A stretch of DNA of 64,000 nucleotides from Thermosulfurimonas marina (GCF_012317585.1 NZ_CP042909.1:496001-560000); one strand, 5' to 3'. Positions 25,227-34,650 are shown, counted from the stretch's first letter. Numbers and translations: made by a program. The notes: generated by a model not told the origin, from the letters alone.

Positions 25227-26197
25227 TCGCCCTCTGGCACGAAGGAGCCCTGGGAGATCTCCTCCTTTCCCGACTGGCCATAGCCTTTCTGGCCCGGAAA
25301 GAGCCGGCGATCCTTTTCGCCCGGAGCGAGGCTCGCGTGCTCTACCAGAAGGCCGGACTGGTGACCCAAAGCTTCTCTACCGAGACCCCTTTCCGAAAGA
25401 TTCAACCCCAAAGGGTCTATTTTTTTAGCCGGACCGAGGCCCCACGGGCCTATTTGGAAAGGCTTTTTTTCGGGACGGATCTCCTCCGGGTCCCTACCCT
25501 CCCCCAGACCCGGCACCACCTGGCCCTTTTTCAGCTGGCCGCCGCAGGGGGCTCCCTTGAGGAGGTCCGCGGGGCCCTCCTCCTCCGCCCCTCGGACTTT
25601 CGGCCTCGCCCCGCCTATCTCCTGGTGCACCCAGGCTCCGGGGGACGGAGCAAGTGTTATCCCCCGCAGGACCTGCGCCAGGCCCTGGCTGAACTTTCCG
25701 GCCTTCCCGTAAAGGTCATCCTGGGGCCGGCCGAGGAGGACCTGGCCCCGCTCTTTCAGGAGTTCAATCCGGTGTTAAGTCGCTCCATGGAGGAAGCCCT
25801 TTCGGCCCTCTCTCGGGCCCGGGCCTTCGTGGGAAACGATTCCGGACTCACCCACTTGGCTGCAGCCCTGGGAGTGCCCACCCTAGCCCTCTTTGGGCCC
25901 ACCGATCCCGCCCTCTGGGCCCCTTTCGGAGGACGGGTCCGGGTGCTTTGCCCCTTTGAGGCCCTGACCCCCCAAAGATTGGCCCGGGAAATGGCGGACT
26001 TTTTCAGTACCACTCCCAGGTGGGTTGCCCGGAAGGAGGCGTCCCTCCCCCCGAAGGAGGAGCCACCGGGGGTTGATACCCCCCGCTTGGCGGAGCCGTG
26101 GGGGGCTGGGGGACCGGAGTCCGGGCCACCGAGGGACTTTGGGGAGCTGACCCTCCTGGGGGTGGAGGTGGTGGCGGTGGAGGAGGCACCTCACTGA
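25223..26197 (+). CDS. Glycosyltransferase family 9 (heptosyltransferase-like)
   Basis: The 324-residue GT9 protein starts with the family ALGDLLLSRLAIAFLARK loop, has LLVHPGSGGRSKCYPPQDL near residue 132 and the nucleotide-sugar site FVGNDSGLTHLAAALGVPTLALFGPTDP near 195 (two parts). It probably transfers heptose to the LPS core. Recognisable GT9 sequence ends near residue 262. The last 60 or so residues (from STTPRWVARKEAS) are read antisense to the proline-rich tail of the gene on the other strand, an overlap of 194 bases, and look unlike any GT9 end. Confidence 0.87.
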   Translation: MIALWHEGALGDLLLSRLAIAFLARKEPAILFARSEARVLYQKAGLVTQSFSTETPFRKIQPQRVYFFSRTEAPRAYLERLFFGTDLLRVPTLPQTRHHLALFQLAAAGGSLEEVRGALLLRPSDFRPRPAYLLVHPGSGGRSKCYPPQDLRQALAELSGLPVKVILGPAEEDLAPLFQEFNPVLSRSMEEALSALSRARAFVGNDSGLTHLAAALGVPTLALFGPTDPALWAPFGGRVRVLCPFEALTPQRLAREMADFFSTTPRWVARKEASLPPKEEPPGVDTPRLAEPWGAGGPESGPPRDFGELTLLGVEVVAVEEAPH

Positions 26198-27107
26198 GCT
26201 TGACCTCTTTTTCCTTCTTGCCGAAGGGCCAGAGCTTGGAAAGGACTCGGCGGAAAAGGCCTTTCTTTTTCGGAGGGGCCGCGGCCGGACTCTGGACCAC
26301 CGCCTGAGGGGGAGCGGCCGGAGGCTGAGAGGTGGCCTGAGGTTGAACCGTAGAAGGGGGCTTCACCGGAGGGAGACTTTCTTCCTCCGGAGGATAATCC
26401 GGCCACTGATCCACGTCGGCATAGGTGGTGGGAGGGACTCCGGAACGGCGGGTGCTCTGGGGGGCCGAAGCCGGAGGAACAACCGAGGGGGAAGCCCCCG
26501 CTGGAGGGGAAGGAGTCGGAGGGAGGCTCACCAGTTTTTCGGGATGCATCCGGGCCGGGGAAGGAGGCGACGGGGGCGCCGGGGGAGAAGGGGACAAGGC
26601 CTTGGCCGAAGGAGCCACGGCCACCGCCTCCTGAGGGGTGGCCTTTCCTAATAAGATGTAATCCCGGGAGCGCCGGGCAAACTCCGCCAGAGTGGGAATG
26701 ACCTGCCCTAGACCCTGAACCTGCGTGTAAAGGGTGATCGGGGGCCGCTTTTCCCTTACCGGAAGGAGTTCGGCATCCACACTCACTTCCTGCCCGAACA
26801 CACTCACGCTTCCGAAAAGGACGTAGTCCGCCCCCAGTTTCTCCCCCAGGGCCCGGGCCTTCTCCCGGGTAAGGGGTTCCCCCAGTTCCGCGAGGGCCTT
26901 CTGCACCAGGGCCGGATCCACGGTCTCTACCTGGCTCGGGGCAAAGAGCCGGGTGGTAAGCATATCCTGGATCCCCTCCCGCACGTAGGAGAGATCCCCT
27001 GGGGCGTTCACCTTGAAGGGGACCACGGCCACCTTCTTGGGAGAGGCCGCCCAGAGAGGGGCCACCGAGAAACAAAGACCGAGCAAGATCCCGATTAAAT
27101 AGCGCAT
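26004..27107 (-). CDS. Exported TolB-N-like protein with a long proline-rich tail
   Basis: The 367-residue protein has a signal peptide (MRYLIGILLGLCFSVAPLWAA), then a domain of about 130 residues: KKVAVVPFKVNAPGDLSYV, IQDMLTTRLF, VDPALVQKALAEL, LGEKLGADYVLFGSVSVFG, VDAELLPVREK. This resembles the TolB N-terminal/CsgG-like alpha-beta fold found in periplasmic proteins. From about residue 180 the chain is low-complexity, rich in Pro, Ser and Ala, with a run of ten prolines near residue 308 and a basic-hydrophobic stretch KKKGLFRRVLSKLWPFGKKEK in between. The final 194 bases are shared antisense with the GT9 gene. Function unknown. Confidence 0.8.
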   Translation of the reverse strand: MRYLIGILLGLCFSVAPLWAASPKKVAVVPFKVNAPGDLSYVREGIQDMLTTRLFAPSQVETVDPALVQKALAELGEPLTREKARALGEKLGADYVLFGSVSVFGQEVSVDAELLPVREKRPPITLYTQVQGLGQVIPTLAEFARRSRDYILLGKATPQEAVAVAPSAKALSPSPPAPPSPPSPARMHPEKLVSLPPTPSPPAGASPSVVPPASAPQSTRRSGVPPTTYADVDQWPDYPPEEESLPPVKPPSTVQPQATSQPPAAPPQAVVQSPAAAPPKKKGLFRRVLSKLWPFGKKEKEVKLSEVPPPPPPPPPPGGSAPQSPSVARTPVPQPPTAPPSGGYQPPVAPPSGGGTPPSGQPTWEWY

Positions 27108-27137
27108 TTCCCTTCTCCCTTCCCCTGATTAAACTTG

Positions 27138-27166
27138 AGTTAAGCATTCCTGAAAGCCTACGTCAA
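27138..27166 (-). promoter_or_regulatory. Possible promoter of the TolB-N-like gene
   Basis: Minus strand: TTGACG (plus-strand 27161-27166), 17 bases, TTAACT (27138-27143). The -35 matches five of six bases and the -10 is weak. It lies about 30 bases ahead of the start codon in the divergent gap shared with kdsB. Confidence 0.35.
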
Positions 27167-27177
27167 GGAGGAAACCC

Positions 27178-27906
27178 ATGCGCATCGTGGGTATCATCCC
27201 CGCCCGCTACGGTTCCACCCGTTTTCCCGGAAAACCCCTGGCCGAACTCTGGGGAAAACCCCTCATCCAGCATGTGTGGGAAAGGGCCCGGGCCGGTCGC
27301 CTCCTGGATGAGGTGGTGGTGGCCACCGACGACGAACGCATCCTGCGCACGGTAGAGGGCTTTGGGGGAAAGGCCCTCCTCACCTCCCCCGAACACACCT
27401 GCGGCACGGAGCGCCTGGCGGAGGCGGCCCGACTCCTGAAACTGGCCGACGAGGACCTGGTGGTGAATATTCAGGGAGACCAACCCCTGGTAGCCCCCGA
27501 GGCCCTGGAAGAACTGGTGCGGCCCCTTCTCCTTTCCTCGGAAATCCCCATGGCTACCCTGGCCGTGCCCTTCGAAAATCCGGAAGACCTAAAAGATCCC
27601 AACCGGGTAAAAGTGGTGGTGGACCGAGAAGGACGGGCCCTCTATTTTTCCCGGGCCCCCATTCCCTACTTCCGTCCTCCGGGTCCGGCCCCCCGCTACC
27701 TGAGGCACATCGGCCTTTACGCCTATCGCCGGGAATTTCTGGACCTTTTCGTGAAGCTTCCGCCCGGGGAGCTGGAAAGGGCCGAAAAGCTGGAACAGCT
27801 GCGGGCCTTAGAGAACGGCTACCCCATCGCCGTGAGCATCACCCCTTACGAATGCCCGGAGGTGGACACCCCGGAGGACCTGGAAAGGCTAAAGGCCTTA
27901 AGCTGA
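27178..27906 (+). CDS. kdsB: 3-deoxy-manno-octulosonate cytidylyltransferase KdsB
   Basis: This 242-residue enzyme makes CMP-KDO for lipopolysaccharide. Family motifs are IIPARYGSTRFPGKPLAEL at the start, VVVATDDERIL near residue 48, NIQGDQPLV near residue 98, VVDREGRALYFSRAPIPYF near 142 and a late YRHIGLYAYRREFL-like segment (RHIGLYAYRREFL). CPEVDTPEDLERLKAL closes the protein. A strong ribosome site, AAGGAGGAAACCC, precedes the ATG. With the GT9 gene upstream it shows an LPS-bearing outer membrane. Confidence 0.96.
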   Translation: MRIVGIIPARYGSTRFPGKPLAELWGKPLIQHVWERARAGRLLDEVVVATDDERILRTVEGFGGKALLTSPEHTCGTERLAEAARLLKLADEDLVVNIQGDQPLVAPEALEELVRPLLLSSEIPMATLAVPFENPEDLKDPNRVKVVVDREGRALYFSRAPIPYFRPPGPAPRYLRHIGLYAYRREFLDLFVKLPPGELERAEKLEQLRALENGYPIAVSITPYECPEVDTPEDLERLKALS

Positions 27907-27907
27907 G

Positions 27908-27939
27908 GGGGCCCTTCCCTCGCGCGGGGGAAGGGCCCC
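27908..27939. terminator. GC-rich hairpin between convergent kdsB and hsp20
   Basis: A perfect 12-bp inverted repeat, GGGGCCCTTCCC at 27908-27919 and GGGAAGGGCCCC at 27928-27939, with an 8-base loop. It starts one base after the kdsB stop and lies ahead of the hsp20 stop on the other strand. There is no T-run on either side, so it is not a classical intrinsic terminator. It may stop or stabilise both transcripts. Confidence 0.6.
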
Positions 27940-27951
27940 GCGGACCCGATC

Positions 27952-28347
27952 TTAACCCGCCACCTTGATCTCGATCTTCCTGGGCTTTTCGGTCTCCAGT
28001 TTAGGGATAAAAAGCCTGAGCACCCCGTGCTTGACCGTGGCCTCGATCTTTTCCTGGTCAAACTCCGGCCCCAGGGTGAAGGCCCGGAAATACTCCCGTC
28101 CTCGGACCTCTACATAGTCCGGCCGCACCTCCTCTCCCGGAACTTCGGCAATCTCTCCCCGCAGATAGAGCACGTTGTCTTCCACGCGCACATCTAGGGT
28201 CTCCGGGCCCACCCCGGGCATATCCGCCACCAGGATTACCCCTTCATCGGTCTCATAGACATCCACCGGAGGGACCATCGCCCGGGCCCGCCGACGGGCC
28301 TCGGGACGGGTCTCCTCCCGCCGGGCAATTTCCTTCCTCTCCGCCAT
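27952..28347 (-). CDS. Small heat-shock protein, Hsp20 family
   Basis: The 131-residue chaperone has a short charged N-terminus, an alpha-crystallin domain from about residue 25 (PPVDVYETDEGVILVADMPGV, VEDNVLYLRGEI, YFRAFTLGPEFDQEKIEATVKHGVLRLFIPK in parts), and ends with the short tail RKIEIKVAG, whose IEI forms the I-x-I oligomer contact. It binds unfolding proteins without ATP. It lies 25 bases after a second Hsp20 gene, so the two are likely one heat-shock operon. AAAGGAGGTGAG precedes the start. Confidence 0.94.
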   Translation of the reverse strand: MAERKEIARREETRPEARRRARAMVPPVDVYETDEGVILVADMPGVGPETLDVRVEDNVLYLRGEIAEVPGEEVRPDYVEVRGREYFRAFTLGPEFDQEKIEATVKHGVLRLFIPKLETEKPRKIEIKVAG

Positions 28348-28372
28348 GGCCCCTCACCTCCTTTCCTGAATT

Positions 28373-28831
28373 TTAAGCGGCCTTAACCTCGATCTTGCGT
28401 CCGCGCCGTTCGGCTTTTTTGGCAATGCGCACCACAATGATCCCGTTCTTATACTCCGCGCTCACCTCCGAGGGATCCACCGACTCCGGAAGAGAAATCA
28501 CCCGAGAGAACCGACCGGAAAAACGCTCCCGCCGTACATACCTTTCGGGCCGCACCTCCTCCACTCCCAAGGCCTCCTCCGCCTGACGCTCCCCGGAAAT
28601 GGAAAGGAGATTCCCTTCGAGTGAAAGGTCTATCTTTGCGGGATCCATTCCCGGGGCGAAGACATAGACCAGGACCTCGTTTTCCGTCTCCCCCACATTG
28701 ATCCTCGGATAAACCTCCTCGCCCCGCAGGGTCCGGAAGGGGCTCACCCACTCGAAAAGCCGATCCAACTCCTCCTGCAGGCGCTCAAACTCCCGAAAAG
28801 GATCCCATTCCCAGGTCCAATTAATGGCCAT
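28373..28831 (-). CDS. Small heat-shock protein, Hsp20 family
   Basis: The 152-residue chaperone has an aromatic N-terminus (INWTWEWDPFREFERLQEEL), the alpha-crystallin domain from about residue 40 (PRINVGETENEVLVYVFAPGM, LSLEGNLLSISGERQ, SGRFSRVISLPESVDPSEVSAEYKNGIIVVRIAK in parts) and the tail GRKIEVKAA with an I-x-V contact. The ribosome site AAAGGAGGTGAT at 28835-28846 pairs with about twelve bases of the 16S 3' end, unusually long and suited to very strong translation. It differs enough from its neighbour that mixed oligomers are possible but not certain. Confidence 0.95.
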   Translation of the reverse strand: MAINWTWEWDPFREFERLQEELDRLFEWVSPFRTLRGEEVYPRINVGETENEVLVYVFAPGMDPAKIDLSLEGNLLSISGERQAEEALGVEEVRPERYVRRERFSGRFSRVISLPESVDPSEVSAEYKNGIIVVRIAKKAERRGRKIEVKAA

Positions 28832-28957
28832 AATATCACCTCCTTTACCAAAATTTCGGATTACCCTCCGCTTTTAACTTCTTTCTTTTTAAATCTTCCA
28901 AAAGGAAAGATAAGTCTTGCAAAGGGCAAGGCAAGGGGTAAAATGGAGGCGAACTCC

Positions 28958-29803
28958 ATGAAGGGCCCTTTGGTCTCGGTCATTCTGCCCACCTTCAACC
29001 GGGCGCGCTTTCTGGGAGAGGCGCTTGAGTCCGTATTTTCTCAGACCTATCGGCCGCTGGAAGTCATTGTGGTGGATGAGGCTTCGGCGGATGAGACCCC
29101 CTGGGTGGTCTCTCGCTTTCCGGTGATCTATGTCCGCCGGCCGGTGAGGAAAGGACCGGCGGCAGCCCGCAACCGGGGGCTGCGTCTCTGCCGGGGAGAG
29201 CTGGTCTCCTTCTTGGATAGCGACGACCTCTGGCTGCCGGAAAAGGTGGCCCGCCAGGTGGCCTTCCTCAGGGAGCACCCGGAGGCCGTGGCTGTGCAAC
29301 CGGAGGAGATCTGGATCAAAAACGGGCGCCGGGTGGCCCCCCAGCGGAAGCACCGCAAACCCCACGGCTACTTTTTCCACCGTGCGGTAAAGCTTTGTCT
29401 GGTCTCCCCCTCCGGGGTGATGCTCCGGCGCAGGGTGCTGGAGGAAATTGGTTTTTTTGACGAAGAATTTCCGGTTTGTGAGGACTACGAACTCTGGTTG
29501 AGGCTTGCGGCCCGTTATCCGGTTTATCTCCTTCCCGAGCCCCTGGTCCTCAAGCGGGGAGGCCACGGGGATCAGCTTTCCCGCACCCCGGGGCTGGACC
29601 TCTGGAGGGCCAAGGCCTTGGCCAAAGTTCTTCGGGATCCCGCCCTCTCTCCGGAGATGCGCCTTATGGCCCTGGCCGAGGCCCGGCGAAAGCTCGAAAT
29701 CTTCCGGCGCGGGGCCCTGAAACACGGAAATCTCGGGGGTCTCTTTGAGGCCGCGCGCCTGGAAAGGAAACTACTTCTTCCCCTGGGCCTTCCGGCCCCT
29801 TGA
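28958..29803 (+). CDS. Glycosyltransferase family 2
   Basis: The 281-residue cytosolic GT-A enzyme opens with PLVSVILPTFNRARFLGEAL, has VIVVDEASADET near residue 35, AAARNRGLRLCRGELVSFLDSDDLW near 70 (with the DSDD metal site), and a late acidic motif FPVCEDYELWLRLA near 168 that fits the catalytic ED. It probably adds a sugar to an LPS or surface glycan. An ATG 15 bases upstream is open, but GGAGG at the right distance points to 28958. Its last 33 bases overlap the lon gene on the other strand. Confidence 0.9.
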   Translation: MKGPLVSVILPTFNRARFLGEALESVFSQTYRPLEVIVVDEASADETPWVVSRFPVIYVRRPVRKGPAAARNRGLRLCRGELVSFLDSDDLWLPEKVARQVAFLREHPEAVAVQPEEIWIKNGRRVAPQRKHRKPHGYFFHRAVKLCLVSPSGVMLRRRVLEEIGFFDEEFPVCEDYELWLRLAARYPVYLLPEPLVLKRGGHGDQLSRTPGLDLWRAKALAKVLRDPALSPEMRLMALAEARRKLEIFRRGALKHGNLGGLFEAARLERKLLLPLGLPAP

Positions 29804-32152
29804 ACGGCGCCGGGGACGCCAGTCGGGGAAAACCAGAGGGAAGATCTCCTCCATGCGGGAGACGAAGTGGAATTGAAGGCTCTGGCGGACCTCTTCCGGG
29901 ATCTCGGCAAGATCCTTACGGTTCTCTTTGGGGAGGATGACCTCCTTTAGGCCGTAGCGCCGGGCGGCCAAGACCTTTTCCTTGATCCCTCCCACGGGAA
30001 GGACCAGGCCCCGGAGGGTGATCTCTCCGGTCATAGCCACCTCCGGGCGTACGGTGCGTCCGGTAAGAAGGCTTACCAGGGCGGTAACGATGGTCACCCC
30101 GGCACTGGGTCCGTCCTTGGGAACGGCCCCGGCCGGAACATGGATATGAAAATCGGCGTTCTCAAAGACTGTGGGATCGATCCCGAAATCTTCGGCCCGC
30201 GAACGCACATAGGAGAAGGCGGCCTCGGCGCTCTCCCGCATGACCTCTCCCAGTTGTCCGGTGAGAATGAGCCGCCGGTTTCCGGGCATACGGGCCACCT
30301 CCACGAAAAGGATCTCCCCTCCCACCGGGGTCCAGGCCAGGCCCACGGCCACCCCGGGGACCCGCACCCGCTCGGCCACCTCCGGAAGATACTTCGGTGG
30401 GCCGAGATAATCTTCGAGATTCTTGAGGGAGACCCGTTCGGAGGAGAGTTCTCCTTCGGCGATCTTTAAGGCTACGGCCCGACAAACGGCCCCGATCTCC
30501 CGTTCCAATTGCCGCACTCCGGCCTCCCGGGTGTAATGAGTGATGATCCGGCGCAAGGCGGCCTCGCTGATCTTAAGCTGCGAGGCCCGCAGGCCGTGTT
30601 CTCTAAGCTGGCGGGGCAGGAGATAGCGCCGGGCAATGTGGATCTTTTCCTCCTCGGTGTAGCCGGGGATCTCGATGATCTCCAGGCGGTCCCGCAGAGG
30701 AGCGGGAATGGTGTCGATCACGTTGGCGGTGGCGATGAAGATTACTCGGGAAAGATCGAAGGGGATTTCCAGGTAGTGATCGGAAAACTCCCGGTTTTGT
30801 TCGGGGTCCAGGACCTCCAGGAGGGCCGCGGCCGGGTCCCCGCGGAAGTCCATCCCGATCTTGTCGATCTCGTCGAGCATGAGGACGGGGTTGTTCACCC
30901 CCACCCGGCGCAGGGCCTGGAGGATACGTCCGGGCATGGCCCCCACATAGGTGCGCCGGTGTCCCCGGATCTCGGCCTCGTCCCGCACCCCGCCCAGGGA
31001 GATGCGCCAGAACTTGCGCCCCAAGGCCCGGGCGATGGAGCGCCCCAGACTGGTCTTTCCCACCCCTGGAGGCCCCAGAAAACAAAGGATAGGACCCTTG
31101 GCCTCCGGGTTGAGCTTGCGCACCGCTAGATATTCCAGGATGCGCTTCTTGACCTTTTCCAGATCGTAATGGTCCTCATCCAGGATGCGTTCGGCCTCCT
31201 TGAGGTCCAGGTGATCCTCCGTGGACTCCAGCCAGGGAAGCTCCAAGAGCCAATCCAGATAGTTGCGGATGACCGTATACTCAGCCGAAGCCGGATGCGT
31301 CCGGGAGAGTTTCTGAAGTTCGCGCTCGGCCTCCCGGCGCACGGCCTCGGGAAGGGCTTTCTTTTCCAGACGTTCCCGGAGTTCCTCTACCTCGGCCTCC
31401 AGGCCCTCGGTCTCCCCTAACTCCTTGCGGATGACTTTGAGCTGCTCCCGCAGATAGTACTCCTTCTGGGCCTTTTCCATCCGGTCGCGCACCTCGGCCT
31501 GGATGCGCTGCCCCAGTTCCAAGACCTCGAGTTGTTCGGCCAGAAGACGTGCCGCCCGGTGAAGCCTTTCTTTCACCTCCAGGGTCTCCAGCAGGGCCTG
31601 CTTTTCGGCATGGGGGACATTGAGATGGGCCACGGAAAGATCGGCGAGCATCCCCGGGTCCTCCAGGTTCTCCACCAGGCCCCGCAGCTCACTCGGAAGA
31701 TAGGGGGATAGCTCCACGATGCGGGAGAACATCTGACGGATGTTGATGGCCAGGGCCTCCACCTCCCGGTCCGGGACCAGGGTCTCGGAAAGGAGGCGCA
31801 CCCGGGCCAGGAGGTAGGGGTCCCGCTTGAGAAAGTCCAGGATTTCGGCCCGGTTGAGTCCCTGGACCACGATGCGCACCCGGTCGAGCTCCACCCGGCT
31901 GGCCCGCAGAATAAGGCAGAGGGTCCCCACCCGGAAAAGCTCCTTTTCTTCCGCGCGAGGATCCTTAACCCCCACCACCAGGACCAGCCGGTCCCGGGAA
32001 AGGGCCTCCTCCACCGCCCGAAGAAGACCGGGCTCGGTAAGGACAAAGGGGACGATCATATGGGGAAAGACCACAGCATCGCTGGGAATGACCGGCACCT
32101 CCCGGATCTCATCTGGGGGAACCGGAAGCCCCTCCTTCTTTTCCTCGGTCAT
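29771..32152 (-). CDS. lon: ATP-dependent protease Lon (LonA)
   Basis: The 793-residue protein has the substrate-binding N-domain ([18 protein letters not shown]), a coiled middle, the AAA+ module with [21 protein letters not shown] and [11 protein letters not shown], and the protease domain with the catalytic serine in [15 protein letters not shown] and the lysine in [15 protein letters not shown]. These define the LonA type. Lon degrades misfolded and regulatory proteins. The start follows AAAGGAGGTGGT. It is divergent from recG and overlaps the GT2 gene by 33 bases at its end. Confidence 0.97.
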   Translation of the reverse strand: MTEEKKEGLPVPPDEIREVPVIPSDAVVFPHMIVPFVLTEPGLLRAVEEALSRDRLVLVVGVKDPRAEEKELFRVGTLCLILRASRVELDRVRIVVQGLNRAEILDFLKRDPYLLARVRLLSETLVPDREVEALAINIRQMFSRIVELSPYLPSELRGLVENLEDPGMLADLSVAHLNVPHAEKQALLETLEVKERLHRAARLLAEQLEVLELGQRIQAEVRDRMEKAQKEYYLREQLKVIRKELGETEGLEAEVEELRERLEKKALPEAVRREAERELQKLSRTHPASAEYTVIRNYLDWLLELPWLESTEDHLDLKEAERILDEDHYDLEKVKKRILEYLAVRKLNPEAKGPILCFLGPPGVGKTSLGRSIARALGRKFWRISLGGVRDEAEIRGHRRTYVGAMPGRILQALRRVGVNNPVLMLDEIDKIGMDFRGDPAAALLEVLDPEQNREFSDHYLEIPFDLSRVIFIATANVIDTIPAPLRDRLEIIEIPGYTEEEKIHIARRYLLPRQLREHGLRASQLKISEAALRRIITHYTREAGVRQLEREIGAVCRAVALKIAEGELSSERVSLKNLEDYLGPPKYLPEVAERVRVPGVAVGLAWTPVGGEILFVEVARMPGNRRLILTGQLGEVMRESAEAAFSYVRSRAEDFGIDPTVFENADFHIHVPAGAVPKDGPSAGVTIVTALVSLLTGRTVRPEVAMTGEITLRGLVLPVGGIKEKVLAARRYGLKEVILPKENRKDLAEIPEEVRQSLQFHFVSRMEEIFPLVFPDWRPRRRSRGRKAQGKK

Positions 32153-32232
32153 GGACCACCTCCTTTACCGAGCCTTCTACCGGGGAAGATAAGCTCGAAA
32201 ATCGTCCTTACAATCGTTAAAATTTGGAAAGC

Positions 32233-34650
32233 ATGTCCGAGGAGCTTAAGGTCTGGCGGGAGAGATTTCGCCGGCCGCTTCTTTTTGCGGCCCGCAAGGA
32301 CTTTGCCCTTCTTCCCAAGGTAAAAGACCTGGAAGCCACCCTGAGGAAACTCCTTTCCGAGGCTCCAGAGACCCTTGAGGAGGGTCTTCGCTCCCTTCTG
32401 GAAGAAAAGCTGGGCGGACTTGAGGGCCTCCCTCTGGAGGAAAAGAAGGCCCGCATTTCTGAACTGCTGGCGCTCACCGAGGACTTAAGGGAAGCCCCTT
32501 CCGAAGACTTTCCGCCCTATCCCGACCCCGAGGACTACGAGAGGCTTCGGGAGGAACTGCGCACCCCGGTCCAATATGTAAAGGGTGTAGGGCCCAAGCT
32601 TGCGGCCCGACTGGCCACCCGGGGCATCCATACCGTGGAAGACCTCCTTTACTTCCTCCCCCGGGCCTATGAGGACCGGCGACGCATAATCCCTATTCGA
32701 GAGCTCCGGGCCGGGCAGCGGGCGGTGGTCCAGGGGGAAGTGGTGCTTTCCGGTCCGGTACAATTCAAGCGCCGCCGGGTTTACGAGGCCCTGATCTCTG
32801 ACGGCACCGGGGTCCTGGCCCTCAAGTGGTTTCATTTCCGGGAGGGGCTGCTCAAGGAGATCTTCCGGCCCGGAACAAGGGTCATCGTCTCGGGGGAGGT
32901 CTCCCGTTTTGGGGGGCGCTTCGAAATAGTGCATCCGGAGATCGAAAATCCCGAAGACCCGGCCCTGGATCTCCATGTGGGGCGCATCCTTCCGGTCTAT
33001 CCCGCCATTGAGGGGGTCTCCCCCAAGGTCCTGCGGCGTATCGTGCGCGAGGCGGTGGAAGGCTATGCCCCTTATCTGGCAAGCTTCATTCCCCCGGAGA
33101 TCCTCCGCCGCCGAGGTCTTCTTCCCCTTTCCGAGGCCCTAAAACGGCTCCATTTTCCCCCGGAAGACGCGGATCTTGAGGCCTTAAATCGCGAACGCAG
33201 TGTATATCACCGGAGCCTGGCCTTTGACGAATTCTTTTTTCTGGAGCTGGCCCTGGGCCTTAGACGCTCGCGCCTGGCCCGGGCCCCGGGAATCGCCTTC
33301 CGGACCGAAGGCCGTCTCCTGAGGGATTTCTTGGCCAAGCTCCCCTTCCGGCTCACCCGGGCCCAGGAGCGGGCCCTCAAGGAGATCCTGCGGGACATGG
33401 CCAAGCCCTATCCCATGAATCGGCTCCTTCAGGGGGATGTAGGCTGCGGGAAGACGGTGGTGGCCTTTCTGGCGGCCCTTACGGCCATCGAAAACGGCTA
33501 TCAGGTGGCCCTGATGGCCCCTACGGAGATCCTGGCCGAACAGCACTACACCGGCTTCCGGGAACTCTGCGGCCTGGCCGGGGTGGAGGCGGCCCTCCTT
33601 ACCGGAGGGCTTCCCCCCTCCCGGAAACGGGAGGTCAAGCAGGCCCTGGCCCGGGGACACCTCCAGATGATCATCGGCACCCACGCCCTTTTCCAGGAGG
33701 ACGTGGAGTTCAAGCGCTTGGGGTTGGTGATCATCGACGAGCAGCACCGCTTTGGGGTCCTCCAGCGGGCGGCCCTGCGGGAGAAGGCCCGGGGGGTCTC
33801 CCCGGACACCCTGGTCATGACCGCCACCCCCATCCCTCGCACCCTGGCCCTCACCCTTTACGGGGATCTCGAGGTCTCCCTCATTGACGAAATGCCCGCG
33901 GGACGCAAGCCGGTAAAAACCCTCCTTTTCCAGGCCCGGGAGCGGGCCAAGGCCTATGCCTTGGTACGGGAGGAGATCCGGAAGGGACACCGGGCCTATG
34001 TAGTGCTTCCCCTTATCGAGGAATCGGAAAAACTGGACCTCCTTTCGGCCACGGAATGGGCGGAAAAGCTCCAGAAGGAGGTCTTTCCGGATCTCCGGGT
34101 GGGGCTTCTTCACGGGCGCTTAAGCCCCCTGGAAAAGGAAAGGGTGATGCGGGCTTTCAAGCGGGGAGATCTGGATATCCTGGTCTCCACCACGGTGATC
34201 GAGGTGGGGGTGGATGTCCCCGAGGCCACGGTCATGGTCATCGAGCACGCCGAGCGCTTTGGCCTCTCCCAGCTTCACCAGTTGCGGGGTCGGGTAGGAC
34301 GCAGCGAACGCCAGTCCTATTGCCTTCTTATCGCCCATGAGGTATCACCGGGAAGTGAGGCCTGGCGGAGGCTCAGAGTGCTCACGGAGACCACGGACGG
34401 TTTCCGGATCGCCGAAGAGGATCTACGTATCCGCGGACCGGGGGAATTTCTGGGGACTCGGCAACACGGGTACCTGGAGTTCCGGAGGGCGGACATGATC
34501 CGGGACTATGACGTGCTTCTGGCCGCCCGGGAGGAGGCCTTCCAGCTGCTCGAGGAAGACCCGGATCTTTCTCGGCCGGAGCACCGGATCCTCCGGAAGA
34601 TCCTCGCCGAGCGCTGGGCCGAGCGTTTGCACCTTTCGGAGGTGGCCTGA
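32233..34650 (+). CDS. recG: ATP-dependent DNA helicase RecG
   Basis: This 805-residue branch-migration helicase remodels stalled forks and Holliday junctions. It has an extra helical N-terminal stretch of about 110 residues, the wedge OB-domain (VQYVKGVGPKLAARLATRGI, VVQGEVVLSGPVQF), and helicase motifs LLQGDVGCGKTVVAFLAAL, MAPTEILAEQHY, VIIDEQHRFGVLQR (the DEQH box), MTATPIPRTLALTLYGDL, and QLRGRVGRS with ERFGLSQLHQ. The N-terminal extension is also known in some thermophile RecGs. A TTG at 32224 is possible; the ATG at 32233 follows GGAAAGC. It is coupled to hom by TGATG. Confidence 0.95.
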   Translation: MSEELKVWRERFRRPLLFAARKDFALLPKVKDLEATLRKLLSEAPETLEEGLRSLLEEKLGGLEGLPLEEKKARISELLALTEDLREAPSEDFPPYPDPEDYERLREELRTPVQYVKGVGPKLAARLATRGIHTVEDLLYFLPRAYEDRRRIIPIRELRAGQRAVVQGEVVLSGPVQFKRRRVYEALISDGTGVLALKWFHFREGLLKEIFRPGTRVIVSGEVSRFGGRFEIVHPEIENPEDPALDLHVGRILPVYPAIEGVSPKVLRRIVREAVEGYAPYLASFIPPEILRRRGLLPLSEALKRLHFPPEDADLEALNRERSVYHRSLAFDEFFFLELALGLRRSRLARAPGIAFRTEGRLLRDFLAKLPFRLTRAQERALKEILRDMAKPYPMNRLLQGDVGCGKTVVAFLAALTAIENGYQVALMAPTEILAEQHYTGFRELCGLAGVEAALLTGGLPPSRKREVKQALARGHLQMIIGTHALFQEDVEFKRLGLVIIDEQHRFGVLQRAALREKARGVSPDTLVMTATPIPRTLALTLYGDLEVSLIDEMPAGRKPVKTLLFQARERAKAYALVREEIRKGHRAYVVLPLIEESEKLDLLSATEWAEKLQKEVFPDLRVGLLHGRLSPLEKERVMRAFKRGDLDILVSTTVIEVGVDVPEATVMVIEHAERFGLSQLHQLRGRVGRSERQSYCLLIAHEVSPGSEAWRRLRVLTETTDGFRIAEEDLRIRGPGEFLGTRQHGYLEFRRADMIRDYDVLLAAREEAFQLLEEDPDLSRPEHRILRKILAERWAERLHLSEVA

